A stretch of DNA of 32,296 bases from Verrucomicrobiota bacterium (GCA_023457715.1 JAEWKR010000006.1:1-32296); one strand, 5' to 3'. Numbered from the stretch's first letter, positions 8,945-17,050 are shown. Made by a program: numbers and translations. Notes: a model not told the origin generated them from the letters alone.

Positions 8945-8982
8945 GGCGCCGCTGCGTCCGATCGCGGGCACCGTCCGGGGCA

Positions 8983-9005
8983 GGAGGGCGGTGCTTTGGC
9001 CCGCC
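8983..9005. repeat. 23-nt repeat word shared with the coding sequence of paralog C
   Basis: GGAGGGCGGTGCTTTGGCCC plus GCC matches 12997-13019 at 20 of 23 positions. This copy is in the 78-bp space between the convergent paralogs A and D; the other lies inside paralog C. The likeliest reading is a dispersed repeat. Confidence 0.65.
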
Positions 9006-9022
9006 CCTGGTTGCGGCCTGGC

Positions 9023-11350
9023 TTACCGGATCATTTGCTCCACGTGTTCCAGCTGTCGCCGGGCGTCGGGCAAATCGGGGCGCAGCTTGAGCGCGTGGCG
9101 AATCGCCTCGCGGGCCTGTCGCCAGTTCCCGAGGCGGGCGTGTGCCAGGCCGAGATGATGGAAGGCGGCGGCATCGCGCGGGTCGGCCGCCAGCGCGGCT
9201 TCATAGTGGGAGACGGCGCGATGAGGGTCGTCCATTTCCATCCACAGGTTGCCGAGTTTGTAGTGAGCCCGACCGTGGTTCGGCTCGCCTGCGAGCACCG
9301 CTTCGAAAAACGTGCGCGCCTCGGCCGGGCGGCCTTGCACCCTCCGTAGTTCGCCCAGGCCGAAAAGCGCTTCGAGCCGCTGCGTGGCCACGGGTGAGGG
9401 GGCTCCGGGGCTGCCTGGCGCACCGGCCGTCGCGGTGCGTTGGACGACGGCGTCGAAATGCCGTTCCGCCTCCGCATGCCGCCCCGCGAGCAGTTCCGCC
9501 GAACCCAGCATGGTTTCCAGTTCGTTGTCCATCGGCGCGGCGACCAGACCTGCCCGATAATGGCCGGCGGCCCCCGCGAGGTCGCCGGCCTCGAGCAGCA
9601 GGTTGCCCAGATTGAGGCGTGCCCCGGCATCGCGGGGATTGGCGTCGATGACCCGCGCAAATCCGGCCCGGGCAGCCTCGCCATGGCCATTGCGCAGTTC
9701 GGCGAGAGCGAGGTTGTACACGAGATCCGGATCATTCGGCTTCAGCTCGACCGCGCGCCGCGCATGGGCCAGGGCCTCGGCAATCCGTCCCGCCGCGGTC
9801 AACGCCACGGCGAGATTGTTCTGCACGCTGGCGTCGGTTGGCAGCAGCCGGGCCGCGCGCTGGTACTCGGCCACGGCCTCACCGGCCCGTCCCGCCTGAA
9901 CCAACGCCAGCGCGAGGTTGTAGCGGTATCGGCCCTCGTGGGGCATCAGCTGCACCGCGGTGGACCAGTGGCGGAGGGCTGCCACCGGCTGGCCTGCCTT
10001 CGCCAGGGCATCGGCCAGCCCGTCGTGCGCGCGCCCGTTTTCCGGCCGCTTGGCCACGGTGTCACTCCAGAGTGACACGGCCGTGGCATAATCTCGATTC
10101 CGGGCAAAGGTCGTCAGGCCGAGAGCCACGATCGCGGCCACGCCGAGAGGAAGGACCCGGCGGCCACCGACCCGGCTCGCCGCCGTCACGATCAACGTCA
10201 CAACGCCGGCCAGCGGGAGGTACATCCGGTGCTCGACCACCATCTGGATCGTGCCGGGCGCGAGAGAGGTCGGCGCGAGGATGCCGAAGAACCAGGCGCC
10301 CGCATAACCGACGCGCGGCGCCCGGCGGAGCGCCCAGACGGTCCCTCCGAGCGCCACCACCACTGCCGGCAGGTAGGGCAGTAGGTCGCGAGTCCGGGTG
10401 ACCCAGAACGTGCCGTACTCGAACACCAGCGGATTCGGCCATCCGCTGAGCGTGAGGTAGCGGGCGACCGCCTGGACCTGCGTAAGTGGATACGCCCAGG
10501 CCGGCACTCCGGTGTTGAAACCCACGGTGCCGCCCCGATTGCCGCCCGTGCTGGCCACCAGGAGCGCCACCAGGAGCCAGACCAGCCCGAGCGCGATCCA
10601 GTATCCACGCCACTCCCGCCACGCGCTGCGGAAGCTGCCGGTCGCGAAGGTCCGGGCGTACAGGAAGGTAAGCAAGGGCGCCGTGATGATCACCTCCTTG
10701 GTCGCCGCCCCGGCGAGGCCGGCCACCACGCTCAGCACGAGCCACCCGGCCGACCGCGCGGCCGTTCGCGAGCCCCGGGTTTCCGCGGCGCGCGCGAAGC
10801 CGTACACCGTCAGCAGATAAAACAGCCCCAGCAGCGACTCCGCGCGTTGCACCGTGTACGTCACCGCCTGCGTGCACAGGGGATGCACCAGCCATAGAGC
10901 CGCGGAAAAGAAGGCGACCCCTGCCGCATCCACCTCTCCCGCGATCGGAGTCGGAGCGGGGAGGACAGCGCCGGCGATTCGAGGCTTGCCCGCCGCCGCC
11001 AGCGTCCGCCTCACCAGGCCAAACAACACGCACCCCGCGAGGACATGGATGAACGTGTTCGTCAGATGATAACTCCAGGGGGCGCGACCGCTCACGGCAA
11101 AGTTCACCGCGAAGCTCAGATTCAACAGCGGCCGGCCGCTGACGGTAAGCCCCCCCTCTGCCGGCGGCCGCAGCACGGTTCCGAGATCGGCGAGCCGCTC
11201 GATCGACCGGTTGGTGAGGATCGCCTCCTGGTCGTCATACACGAACGGCACGTGCCACGTGTTCGCGTAGACCGCGAAGCCGAGCACGATGAGCACGAGC
11301 GGCAGCCAGCGGTGGTGCGCACGGGAGGGTTCGGCGGCGGGGCGGCTCAT
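9023..11350 (-). CDS. GT-C/TMTC-like polytopic membrane protein with TPR repeats (paralog D, third gene of the operon)
   Basis: The 775-residue protein has the same plan as its three neighbours: first membrane helix (about 15-30), HVPFVYDDQEAI with D39-D40, SGRPLLNLSFAVNFA, VHPLCTQAVTYTVQRAESL, AATKEVIITAPLLTFLYART, NRGGTVGF, WPNPLVFEYG and VEHRMYLPLAGV. About nine TPR units follow from roughly residue 430, the longest TPR tail of the four, with a Gly/Pro/Ser insertion (TATAGAPGSPGAPSP) between two of them. Its ATG overlaps the TGA of paralog C as ATGA, so translation is probably coupled. By homology it would be a membrane glycosyltransferase using a lipid-linked sugar, with the TPR array binding an acceptor or partner; that function is inferred, not shown. 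Confidence 0.75.
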   Translation of the reverse strand: MSRPAAEPSRAHHRWLPLVLIVLGFAVYANTWHVPFVYDDQEAILTNRSIERLADLGTVLRPPAEGGLTVSGRPLLNLSFAVNFAVSGRAPWSYHLTNTFIHVLAGCVLFGLVRRTLAAAGKPRIAGAVLPAPTPIAGEVDAAGVAFFSAALWLVHPLCTQAVTYTVQRAESLLGLFYLLTVYGFARAAETRGSRTAARSAGWLVLSVVAGLAGAATKEVIITAPLLTFLYARTFATGSFRSAWREWRGYWIALGLVWLLVALLVASTGGNRGGTVGFNTGVPAWAYPLTQVQAVARYLTLSGWPNPLVFEYGTFWVTRTRDLLPYLPAVVVALGGTVWALRRAPRVGYAGAWFFGILAPTSLAPGTIQMVVEHRMYLPLAGVVTLIVTAASRVGGRRVLPLGVAAIVALGLTTFARNRDYATAVSLWSDTVAKRPENGRAHDGLADALAKAGQPVAALRHWSTAVQLMPHEGRYRYNLALALVQAGRAGEAVAEYQRAARLLPTDASVQNNLAVALTAAGRIAEALAHARRAVELKPNDPDLVYNLALAELRNGHGEAARAGFARVIDANPRDAGARLNLGNLLLEAGDLAGAAGHYRAGLVAAPMDNELETMLGSAELLAGRHAEAERHFDAVVQRTATAGAPGSPGAPSPVATQRLEALFGLGELRRVQGRPAEARTFFEAVLAGEPNHGRAHYKLGNLWMEMDDPHRAVSHYEAALAADPRDAAAFHHLGLAHARLGNWRQAREAIRHALKLRPDLPDARRQLEHVEQMIR

Positions 11351-13377
11351 GGCGGCGACGGCGCAGTCTGGCGGTCGATGCGTTCGAGGCCAGCGCGAGC
11401 TGCCGCGGAGTGCGGCTCCACCCGGAGCAGGACGCGATAGTGCTCCGCCGCTTCTTCGCGGCGGCCGAGTTGATGCAGGAGGCCCGCCAGCTCGAGACGA
11501 GCGAGCGGGTGGCCGGGGTCCGACGTCAGAACGGTTTCGAAATCCCGCACCGCCTCCGCCGTGCGCCCGGCCAGCCGGCGCGCGAGCCCCAGGTTATAGC
11601 GCGCATCGGTCCGCCCGGGCTCCGCTTCGAGCAGCCGCTCGTAGTGGGCGACCGCAGGCCCGACTTCGCCCTGTTGCAATTCCACGTTGGCCAGACCGAA
11701 GAGCAGTTCGGGGTCTCCGGGTCTCAACGCGAGCGCCCGCTGGTAAACCGCGCGCGCTTCGTCCGGACGTCCGACGCGGGCCAGCGCCGCCGCCTGGGTG
11801 CCAAGGATATCGGTCGCGGCCGGTCGAAGGCGAACCGCCTGTTCGAGGTGCGGGAGGGCGTCGGCCGGCCGGCCCAACTGCAGGAACAGGTAGCCCAAAT
11901 TGTTCTGCGCCTCCGCGAAATCCGGTTGCAGCGCCGTGGCGCGCTCGAGGGCGGTAATCGCCTCCGGCACCCGCTGCGCCCGCGCGAGCGCCACCCCGAG
12001 GTTGCTCCAGCCGCGCGCGTTTTCCGGACGGTGTTGGAGGGTCTGCCGCCACAAGGCGACTTCGTCCCGCAACGTGGCATTGCTCGACCACGTGAGGAAG
12101 CCCAGCCCCCCGCTGGCCGCGATCAGGGCCGCGACCGCCACCGGGGTCCGGACGATCCGCGCCAGCCCGAAGCCGGCGCCCGCAGTCAGGACGAGGAGCG
12201 GAAGATAAAGGCGGTGCTCGGCGAGGGTCTGCGAGGCGATCGGCACCACACTGGTGGTGGGCGCGAGCAGCAGAAGGAAGAGGCCGCCGGCAAGCGCGAG
12301 TGGCAGCCGTTTTCGCGCGCTGATGGCCAGCACCACGCCCAGCACGGCGAGCACCAGTCCCGGCAGCGCCAGGTTGCGCCAGGGAATCACGAGGGAGCCG
12401 TAGTCGAACACCCGCGGGGTCGGCCAGACCGCGAGCTGCAGGTAATGGACGATCCCATACACCTGCGTGCCGAGATAGGCGGCAGGTGAAACCGGCGTGC
12501 CGAATCCGATCGTGCCGCCCCGGGCGTCGGTGCCAAGGGTCAGAACCGCAGCGAGGAGCCAGCTCGCACCGAGCGCGAGGTAGAACCCGCGCCGCCGACC
12601 CCAGATGGCCCGGAAGGATTCCCCCTGGCACCAGCGGTCCAGCAGAAGGATCGCCACGGGGGCGGTGACCACGATCTCCTTGGTGGCCACGCCGAGGAAA
12701 CAGGCCACCACGCTGATCACGCGCCACCGGAGCGTCTCGCTTGCGCTTCCGGCACCCTCCGCGCCACCGAAGGGTGTGAGGCGGCCGGGGGCGCCAGCGA
12801 GACGATCTGCCGCCTGGGACCGCAGGAAAGCATACCCGGTCAGGAGATAGAAGCACGACGCCAACGATTCCGCCCGTTGCGACAAATAGGTGACGGCCGA
12901 CGTGTTCAACGGGTGCATCGCCCAAAGCAGCGCGACGCAGAAAGGCAGGCCAAACGGCGGGAGGAAGCCCGGACCGCCTCCCAGGTTGGCTCGCGAGGAG
13001 GGCAGTGCTTCAGCCCGCCTTGGGCCAAGGTGTCCCTGCAAGCGCCGGAGCAGACCGAACGCCAGCAGCACGCAACCGGCGTGAATCGCGACGTTGACGA
13101 CGCGGTACGCCCCCGGCCGATGCCCGAGCAGCGCCCGATTGAGGGCGAACGAGAGATTGAGCACCGGTCGCCCTCCCACGGTCACACCGCGTTCCGCGGG
13201 TGGGCGCAGCACCGCGGTCACGTTCCGGAGGTCGCGAATGGATTCGTTGCGTTCAATGGCGGCGACGTCGTCCAGCACGTAGGGCGCGTCGAGCGCGTGC
13301 AGGTAAACCGCGGCGCTCGCGGCGAGGAGCGCCAGCACCTGCAGGCCTGTCACAACGAAGGCGGGCAGGCGCATCAT
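11347..13377 (-). CDS. GT-C/TMTC-like polytopic membrane protein with TPR repeats (paralog C, second gene of the operon)
   Basis: The start is set at 13377, where ATGATG overlaps the TGA of paralog B as ATGA. An upstream in-frame ATG at 13446 would add 23 charged residues inside the preceding gene and is less likely. The 676-residue product has a first helix, APYVLDDVAAI with D36-D37, GGRPVLNLSFALNRA (GGR where the others have SGR), MHPLNTSAVTYLSQRAESL, VATKEIVVTAPVAILLLDRW, RGGTIGF, WPTPRVFDYG and AEHRLYLPLLVL, then six or seven TPR units from about residue 450. It is the most divergent of the set (TSA for TEA, LDRW for YDRT). Two extramembrane loops contain sequence matching repeat elements found between genes (12733-12804, 12997-13019). 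Confidence 0.75.
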   Translation of the reverse strand: MMRLPAFVVTGLQVLALLAASAAVYLHALDAPYVLDDVAAIERNESIRDLRNVTAVLRPPAERGVTVGGRPVLNLSFALNRALLGHRPGAYRVVNVAIHAGCVLLAFGLLRRLQGHLGPRRAEALPSSRANLGGGPGFLPPFGLPFCVALLWAMHPLNTSAVTYLSQRAESLASCFYLLTGYAFLRSQAADRLAGAPGRLTPFGGAEGAGSASETLRWRVISVVACFLGVATKEIVVTAPVAILLLDRWCQGESFRAIWGRRRGFYLALGASWLLAAVLTLGTDARGGTIGFGTPVSPAAYLGTQVYGIVHYLQLAVWPTPRVFDYGSLVIPWRNLALPGLVLAVLGVVLAISARKRLPLALAGGLFLLLLAPTTSVVPIASQTLAEHRLYLPLLVLTAGAGFGLARIVRTPVAVAALIAASGGLGFLTWSSNATLRDEVALWRQTLQHRPENARGWSNLGVALARAQRVPEAITALERATALQPDFAEAQNNLGYLFLQLGRPADALPHLEQAVRLRPAATDILGTQAAALARVGRPDEARAVYQRALALRPGDPELLFGLANVELQQGEVGPAVAHYERLLEAEPGRTDARYNLGLARRLAGRTAEAVRDFETVLTSDPGHPLARLELAGLLHQLGRREEAAEHYRVLLRVEPHSAAARAGLERIDRQTAPSPP
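12733..12804. repeat. REP-like hairpin within paralog C coding sequence
   Basis: Arms 12733-12746 and 12791-12804 pair at 13 of 14 positions. The arm word CGTCTCGCTGGCGC recurs in intergenic repeats near 1965 and 23524. The segment encodes about residues 192-215, a Gly/Ala/Ser-rich loop lacking a counterpart of this length in paralogs B and D. It appears to be a repeat inserted in frame. Confidence 0.6.
12997..13019. repeat. 23-nt repeat word within paralog C coding sequence
   Basis: It matches 8983-9005 at 20 of 23 positions. Read on the gene's strand it encodes about residues 120-127 (RAEALPSS), in the first cytoplasmic-type loop where all four paralogs differ in length. Confidence 0.6.
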
Positions 13378-15272
13378 CGGCCGATGGGCGGCTCCGCCGC
13401 GCCCCTTTTCCGCGCCGTCGTCGCGTCCGTGCGTCGCGCTTCGCAATAGGCCAGGTTGTCCCGGGCGCCCTGGTCCTGCGGTGCGACCTCCAGCACCGCG
13501 CGGAAATGCTCCGCGGCGGCGTCGTACCGGCCTTCCTGCAGCCGGACCAGACCGAGATTGTAGTGGGCTTCCGCGCTGCGGGCGTCGAGCGTCACGGCCG
13601 TGGTCAGGTGTGCCACTGCCTCGGCGGTGCGGCCCAGCTGCAGGAGGGCGCCGCCGTAATTGACGTGCAGGCTCGCGCGGTCGCTGCCCCGTGGGCGTGC
13701 GCGTTCAAACAGCTCGAGCGCTTCCGCGGGACGCCCCTGGGCGGCCAGCAGGCCGCCGAGGTGAATGTTCGCCTCCGGATCCGTCGGGTCGAGCCGCAGC
13801 GCTTCGGCCCACGCTTCGGCCGCGTCGGGGGCACGGCCCGTCTTCTGCAGCAGGAGCCCCAGGGTCGTGTGCGCCTCCACCGAGGCCGGGTCGAGGGCGA
13901 TGGAGCGGCGGAAGGCGCGGATGGCCTCCTCATCGCGGCCGAGCTGGGCGAGCGCGGCGCCCACGCCGTAGTGGGTGCGGCCGTTGCCGGGCTGCTTGGC
14001 CGCGGCGTCGGTCCAAAGGCTGAGTGCATCCCGGTAATCTTCGTTGCGCTGGTGGGTAACCACGCCGGCCGCCGCCGCGCCCAGGAGCAGGATCGCCAAC
14101 CCGCGCGACCCGAGCCCTCGCCCGAGACCGACCACCAACAGCATGAGGGGAGCGGCCAGTGCGAGGTACATGCGGTGTTCGGCCATGGTCTGGGTTGCGA
14201 CAGGGACAAAACTGGAAGTGGGCGCAAGCAGGCAGAAGAACCACGCCCCCAGGAAACCCAATGCCGGCCGCCGCACCAATGCCCACCCGGTTGCTCCGAG
14301 CGCGAGCAGGATCACCAGACCCTCCCCCCACACCCTTCCCAGCTCTGTGATCACGCTGAAACCATAGTCGAACGTCAACGGGTGGGGCCAGAGGGTCAGG
14401 CGCGCGTACGTGCACAGCGCCGCCGCCTGCGTGAGCAGGTAGTGCCACCAGGAGACGTCCGCGTTGAAACCCGCGGAGCCGCCGCGACCCTCCGTGCTCG
14501 CCACGAGATACGCCAGCAGGAGCCAGGTCGCGGCCAGGCCGAGATAGTAGGCACGGCGACGCTGCCAGGCGGCCCGGAACGTTCCGCTGACGAAGGTCCG
14601 GTCGTAAAGCAGCACGATCAGCGGCGCGGACACCATCGTTTCCTTCGCGGCCATGCCCAGGGCACAAAGGACCGACGACGCCGCAAGCCAGGCGGGTCCC
14701 CGGACGGTCGGCCCGCCGGCGGTGCCGGCGCCAGCGCCGCGCGCGAAGGTGTACAAGGTGGCCAGATACAGGAACCCCGCGAGCGACTCGGCGCGCTGGA
14801 CGATGTAGGTCACCGCCTCCGTCTGCAGCGGGTGCAGGAGCCAGAGCAGGGCGACCGTCAGCGCCGCCCCTTCGGGCGGGGCCGGTGGGGTTGGCCGGCC
14901 GGCCGGCTCCGCGCGGCTCTCCGGCGCGAGGGTCCGTCGGACCAGCCCGTACAACAGCAGGGCGGCGCCGACATGGAGGGCCAGGTTCACCGCGTGGTAA
15001 CCGAAGACGCGTTCCCGGCCGATCGCGTAGTTGAAACCAAAGGACGCGTTGAGCAGCGGCCGCCCGCTCACCGTGGTGTCCGCGGGAGGCGTCCACCAGG
15101 TGGCGGCGGCGCGAAGGGAGGTGTTCTGGGGAATCGCCGTGACGTCATCGAACACGAACGGCACCCGAAAACTGTTGTGGTAGGCCAGGAGTCCCGCCGC
15201 GCCGAGGAGCAGGCCCGCGAACCACCCCCAGGCGGCCGGGCGCCGGCGTACTCGGTTCGTCAGGACATGCAT
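13374..15272 (-). CDS. GT-C/TMTC-like polytopic membrane protein with TPR repeats (paralog B, first gene of the operon)
   Basis: The ATG at 15272 is preferred because a basic N-terminus and first helix follow (MHVLTNRVRRRPAAWGWFAG); the frame continues upstream to 15386 but through a repeat element. The 632-residue protein shows VPFVFDDVTAI with D42-D43, SGRPLLNASFGFNYA, LHPLQTEAVTYIVQRAESL, AAKETMVSAPLIVLLYDRTF, GRGGSAGF, WPHPLTFDYG and AEHRMYLALAAP, then about six TPR units from residue 425. It has the shortest loops of the four and may be closest to the ancestral form. It leads a three-gene minus-strand unit joined by ATGA overlaps. Protein or glycan O-glycosylation at the envelope is the most likely role, by analogy with TMTC/PMT proteins. 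Confidence 0.75.
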   Translation of the reverse strand: MHVLTNRVRRRPAAWGWFAGLLLGAAGLLAYHNSFRVPFVFDDVTAIPQNTSLRAAATWWTPPADTTVSGRPLLNASFGFNYAIGRERVFGYHAVNLALHVGAALLLYGLVRRTLAPESRAEPAGRPTPPAPPEGAALTVALLWLLHPLQTEAVTYIVQRAESLAGFLYLATLYTFARGAGAGTAGGPTVRGPAWLAASSVLCALGMAAKETMVSAPLIVLLYDRTFVSGTFRAAWQRRRAYYLGLAATWLLLAYLVASTEGRGGSAGFNADVSWWHYLLTQAAALCTYARLTLWPHPLTFDYGFSVITELGRVWGEGLVILLALGATGWALVRRPALGFLGAWFFCLLAPTSSFVPVATQTMAEHRMYLALAAPLMLLVVGLGRGLGSRGLAILLLGAAAAGVVTHQRNEDYRDALSLWTDAAAKQPGNGRTHYGVGAALAQLGRDEEAIRAFRRSIALDPASVEAHTTLGLLLQKTGRAPDAAEAWAEALRLDPTDPEANIHLGGLLAAQGRPAEALELFERARPRGSDRASLHVNYGGALLQLGRTAEAVAHLTTAVTLDARSAEAHYNLGLVRLQEGRYDAAAEHFRAVLEVAPQDQGARDNLAYCEARRTDATTARKRGAAEPPIGR

Positions 15273-15343
15273 CGTCCCCACGCCAGCGGGTTTCACGCAG
15301 GCTGTCAGCGCCAAGATGCGTGCCGGGTGCTCGACCAAGTCCG

Positions 15344-15454
15344 GATGCGGGCGAGCCGCCCGCGGTCCATCCCGCCCTTTGACCATCCCGCCCGTGGACC
15401 ATCACGCCGCGTGGACCATCACGCCGCGTGGACCGCGGGCGGCTCGCCCGCATC
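15344..15454. repeat. Perfect 26-bp inverted repeat enclosing tandem 17-mers
   Basis: Arms 15344-15369 and 15429-15454 are exactly complementary over 26 bp. The 59-nt centre holds two tandem copies of TGGACCATCACGCCGCG plus degenerate relatives, and the TGGACC word also begins the right arm. Each arm contains a GCGGGCGAGCCGCCCGC palindrome. The element lies 72 bp upstream of the paralog B start, in the 490-bp space between the divergent TPR operon and nrdB. It could be a REP-type mobile repeat or a structured leader for the operon. Confidence 0.9.
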
Positions 15455-15575
15455 GGCCCCGTTCCCTCATTAGCTCTGCGAATTCCTAGGCTCGGGGACG
15501 CAAGGCAAAAAATGCGGAAAAGTGGCCGCATTTCTTGCCATAAACCAGTTGACGCAGATCGGCGGGATTACCATC

Positions 15576-15617
15576 GGTTGTGGTCGAGCGAGCCGAGGAC
15601 CACAGCCGGTTGTGGTC
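15576..15617. promoter_or_regulatory. Cluster of GGTTGTGGTC sites upstream of nrdB
   Basis: GGTTGTGGTC occurs at 15576-15585 and 15608-15617, with the reverse-complement core GACCACA between them (about 15598-15604). The last two form a dyad. A further CACAA-N-TTGTG palindrome lies at 15639-15649. These direct and inverted TGTGG sites about 150 bp before nrdB look like a regulator-binding array; they do not match the NrdR box consensus well. Confidence 0.4.
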
Positions 15618-15762
15618 AGTAACCGGTGAGCAAGTTTTCACAAGTTGTGTTCGCCTCTGGCTCCTTCGCCCTCACAAAGCCCGCCTTTCGCCGGTGATTT
15701 TCATCAGTCATCGACCCACCGCACTCCTTTAGCCCCTTCGTTCCGTTCGTTTCGCCAGTCCC

Positions 15763-16848
15763 ATGCACAAAACGTTTCAGGTCGGCGCCAAGACGTTCGT
15801 TCTCGATCAAGCGAAAGCCGAAGCCGCTTTCGCCGCCAAGAAGGTCATCAACGGTCGCGAGACCATGACATTCAACCTGCTCCCGCTCAAATATCAGTGG
15901 GCGTACGACCTCTATCGAAAGATGAAGGCGAACCACTGGGAGCCGGAGGACATCCCCATGGGCAAGGATATCGAGCAGTGGCGGGACGAACGGTCGCTCT
16001 CCGACGTCGAACGCTGGATCATCCGGATGGGCATCGGGTATTTCTCGGCCGCGGAGGGGATCGTGGGCGACAACATCCAGCACGTGGTGCGCGAACTGGT
16101 CACGGCCCCTGAGCTCAAGCTGGTCCTCGGACGCCACGCCCACGAGGAGAACATCCACGCCGACTCGCTGCTCTACATGATCGCCTCCCTCGGCATCAAC
16201 CCGCACGAGTGCGAGGCGATGTTCGAGGACGTGCCGACCATCGTGCGGAAAAACGCGTTCGTCACCGGCGTGTCGCGGCAGCTGCGGCGGGATCTCGACC
16301 TGACCCGTCCGGAAAACAAGAAGCTGCTCGCCAAAAACATCTTTGTCTTCGGGCAGTGCATGGAGGGGACGCAGTTCTACGGATTGTTTGGAATGATCCT
16401 GTCGCTGTACCGGCAGAACAAATTCCCCGGCATCGGCCAGATGTTCCGCTACACGCTCCGCGACGAGTCCAACCACATCGAGGTGTTCCGGAACCTGTTC
16501 ATGGACCTCGTGGAGGAGAACCGGGAGATCTGGACGCCGGAATTCAAGGAGGAGCTGCGCGCCCTGATGCGTGAAGCCATCGCGCTGGAGAAGGAGTTCA
16601 TCCGCGACTGCCTGCCGGTGAACGCCGTCGGTCTCGCGGTCGACGAGTTCACCACCTACATTGACTACATCGCCGATCGCCGGCTCGAGGGCTGCGGACT
16701 CGCCCCGCTGAATCCGGGAGTGAAAAACCCGCTCCCGTGGCTGGCCGAGATGATGGACATCAAGAAGGAGCAGAACTTCTTCGAAGGCCGCGTCACCGAG
16801 TACCAGAAGGCCTCGTCCCTCACCGTCGCCCACGACGACGAACTCTGA
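15763..16848 (+). CDS. nrdB: Ribonucleotide reductase small subunit, class Ic-like (Leu at the radical-tyrosine position)
   Basis: The 361-residue R2 protein supplies the metallocofactor that generates the radical used by NrdA to make deoxyribonucleotides. All six metal ligands are visible: E98, E129, H132, E201, E235 and H238. Their spacing matches the Chlamydia trachomatis R2 ligands (E89, E120, H123, E193, E227, H230). The residue four after H132, which is Tyr in class Ia and Phe127 in Chlamydia, is Leu136. The first ligand is Glu rather than Asp, also as in Chlamydia. W59 and Y230 occupy the positions of the chlamydial radical-transfer pair W51/Y222. A tyrosyl radical therefore cannot form at the usual site, and a Mn/Fe cofactor of class Ic is the natural inference. 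The C-terminal tail ends DDEL. nrdA follows 210 bp downstream. Confidence 0.93.
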   Translation: MHKTFQVGAKTFVLDQAKAEAAFAAKKVINGRETMTFNLLPLKYQWAYDLYRKMKANHWEPEDIPMGKDIEQWRDERSLSDVERWIIRMGIGYFSAAEGIVGDNIQHVVRELVTAPELKLVLGRHAHEENIHADSLLYMIASLGINPHECEAMFEDVPTIVRKNAFVTGVSRQLRRDLDLTRPENKKLLAKNIFVFGQCMEGTQFYGLFGMILSLYRQNKFPGIGQMFRYTLRDESNHIEVFRNLFMDLVEENREIWTPEFKEELRALMREAIALEKEFIRDCLPVNAVGLAVDEFTTYIDYIADRRLEGCGLAPLNPGVKNPLPWLAEMMDIKKEQNFFEGRVTEYQKASSLTVAHDDEL

Positions 16849-16860
16849 GTCGATCCGTTT

Positions 16861-16929
16861 TACAGGAGGCAACAGAGACAACGGAAGGCATGGTTTCTTG
16901 CTCCTCCGTTCTCTCTGTTTGCTCCTGTA
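16861..16929. repeat. 25-bp imperfect inverted repeat between nrdB and nrdA
   Basis: Arms 16861-16885 and 16905-16929 pair at 22 of 25 positions around a 19-nt loop, 12 bp after the nrdB stop. The arm contains ACAGAGAxxACGGA, a word also found at 1869-1906, so it may belong to a dispersed family. It could stabilise or attenuate the nrdB message. There is no T-tract. Confidence 0.8.
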
Positions 16930-16973
16930 GAAACTGACCTGTTTCCGACGCCTTCGCGCTTCGTGCCGGTTTC

Positions 16974-17050
16974 AGATCTGAGATCTGAGATTCCCCTTAC
17001 CCCACCGGCACCCCCCAGTCCCCAGATCCCAGACCCTAGACCCCAGACCC
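16974..17050. repeat. Two heptamer-period arrays directly upstream of nrdA
   Basis: AGATCTG occurs twice in tandem at 16974-16987 with a third, degenerate unit after it. Five CAGACCC-like units fill 17016-17050, and the seven bases after them (AATCTCC) keep the phase. The second array ends only 8 bp before the nrdA ATG, so it occupies the ribosome-binding region and no Shine-Dalgarno sequence is present. Confidence 0.75.

Noticed and set aside
13378..13446. Earlier start for paralog C
   Set aside because: The ATG at 13377 overlaps the upstream TGA as ATGA, exactly as at the next junction, and gives a direct membrane anchor; the longer start adds charged residues inside paralog B.
13200..15473. 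757-codon plus-strand frame opposite paralog B
   Set aside because: Antisense shadow that also runs through the inverted repeat at 15344-15454; no family features.
15549..15580. Sigma-70-type promoter for nrdB with TTGACG as -35
   Set aside because: No acceptable -10 hexamer occurs at 16-18 bp spacing, so the hexamer alone is not enough.
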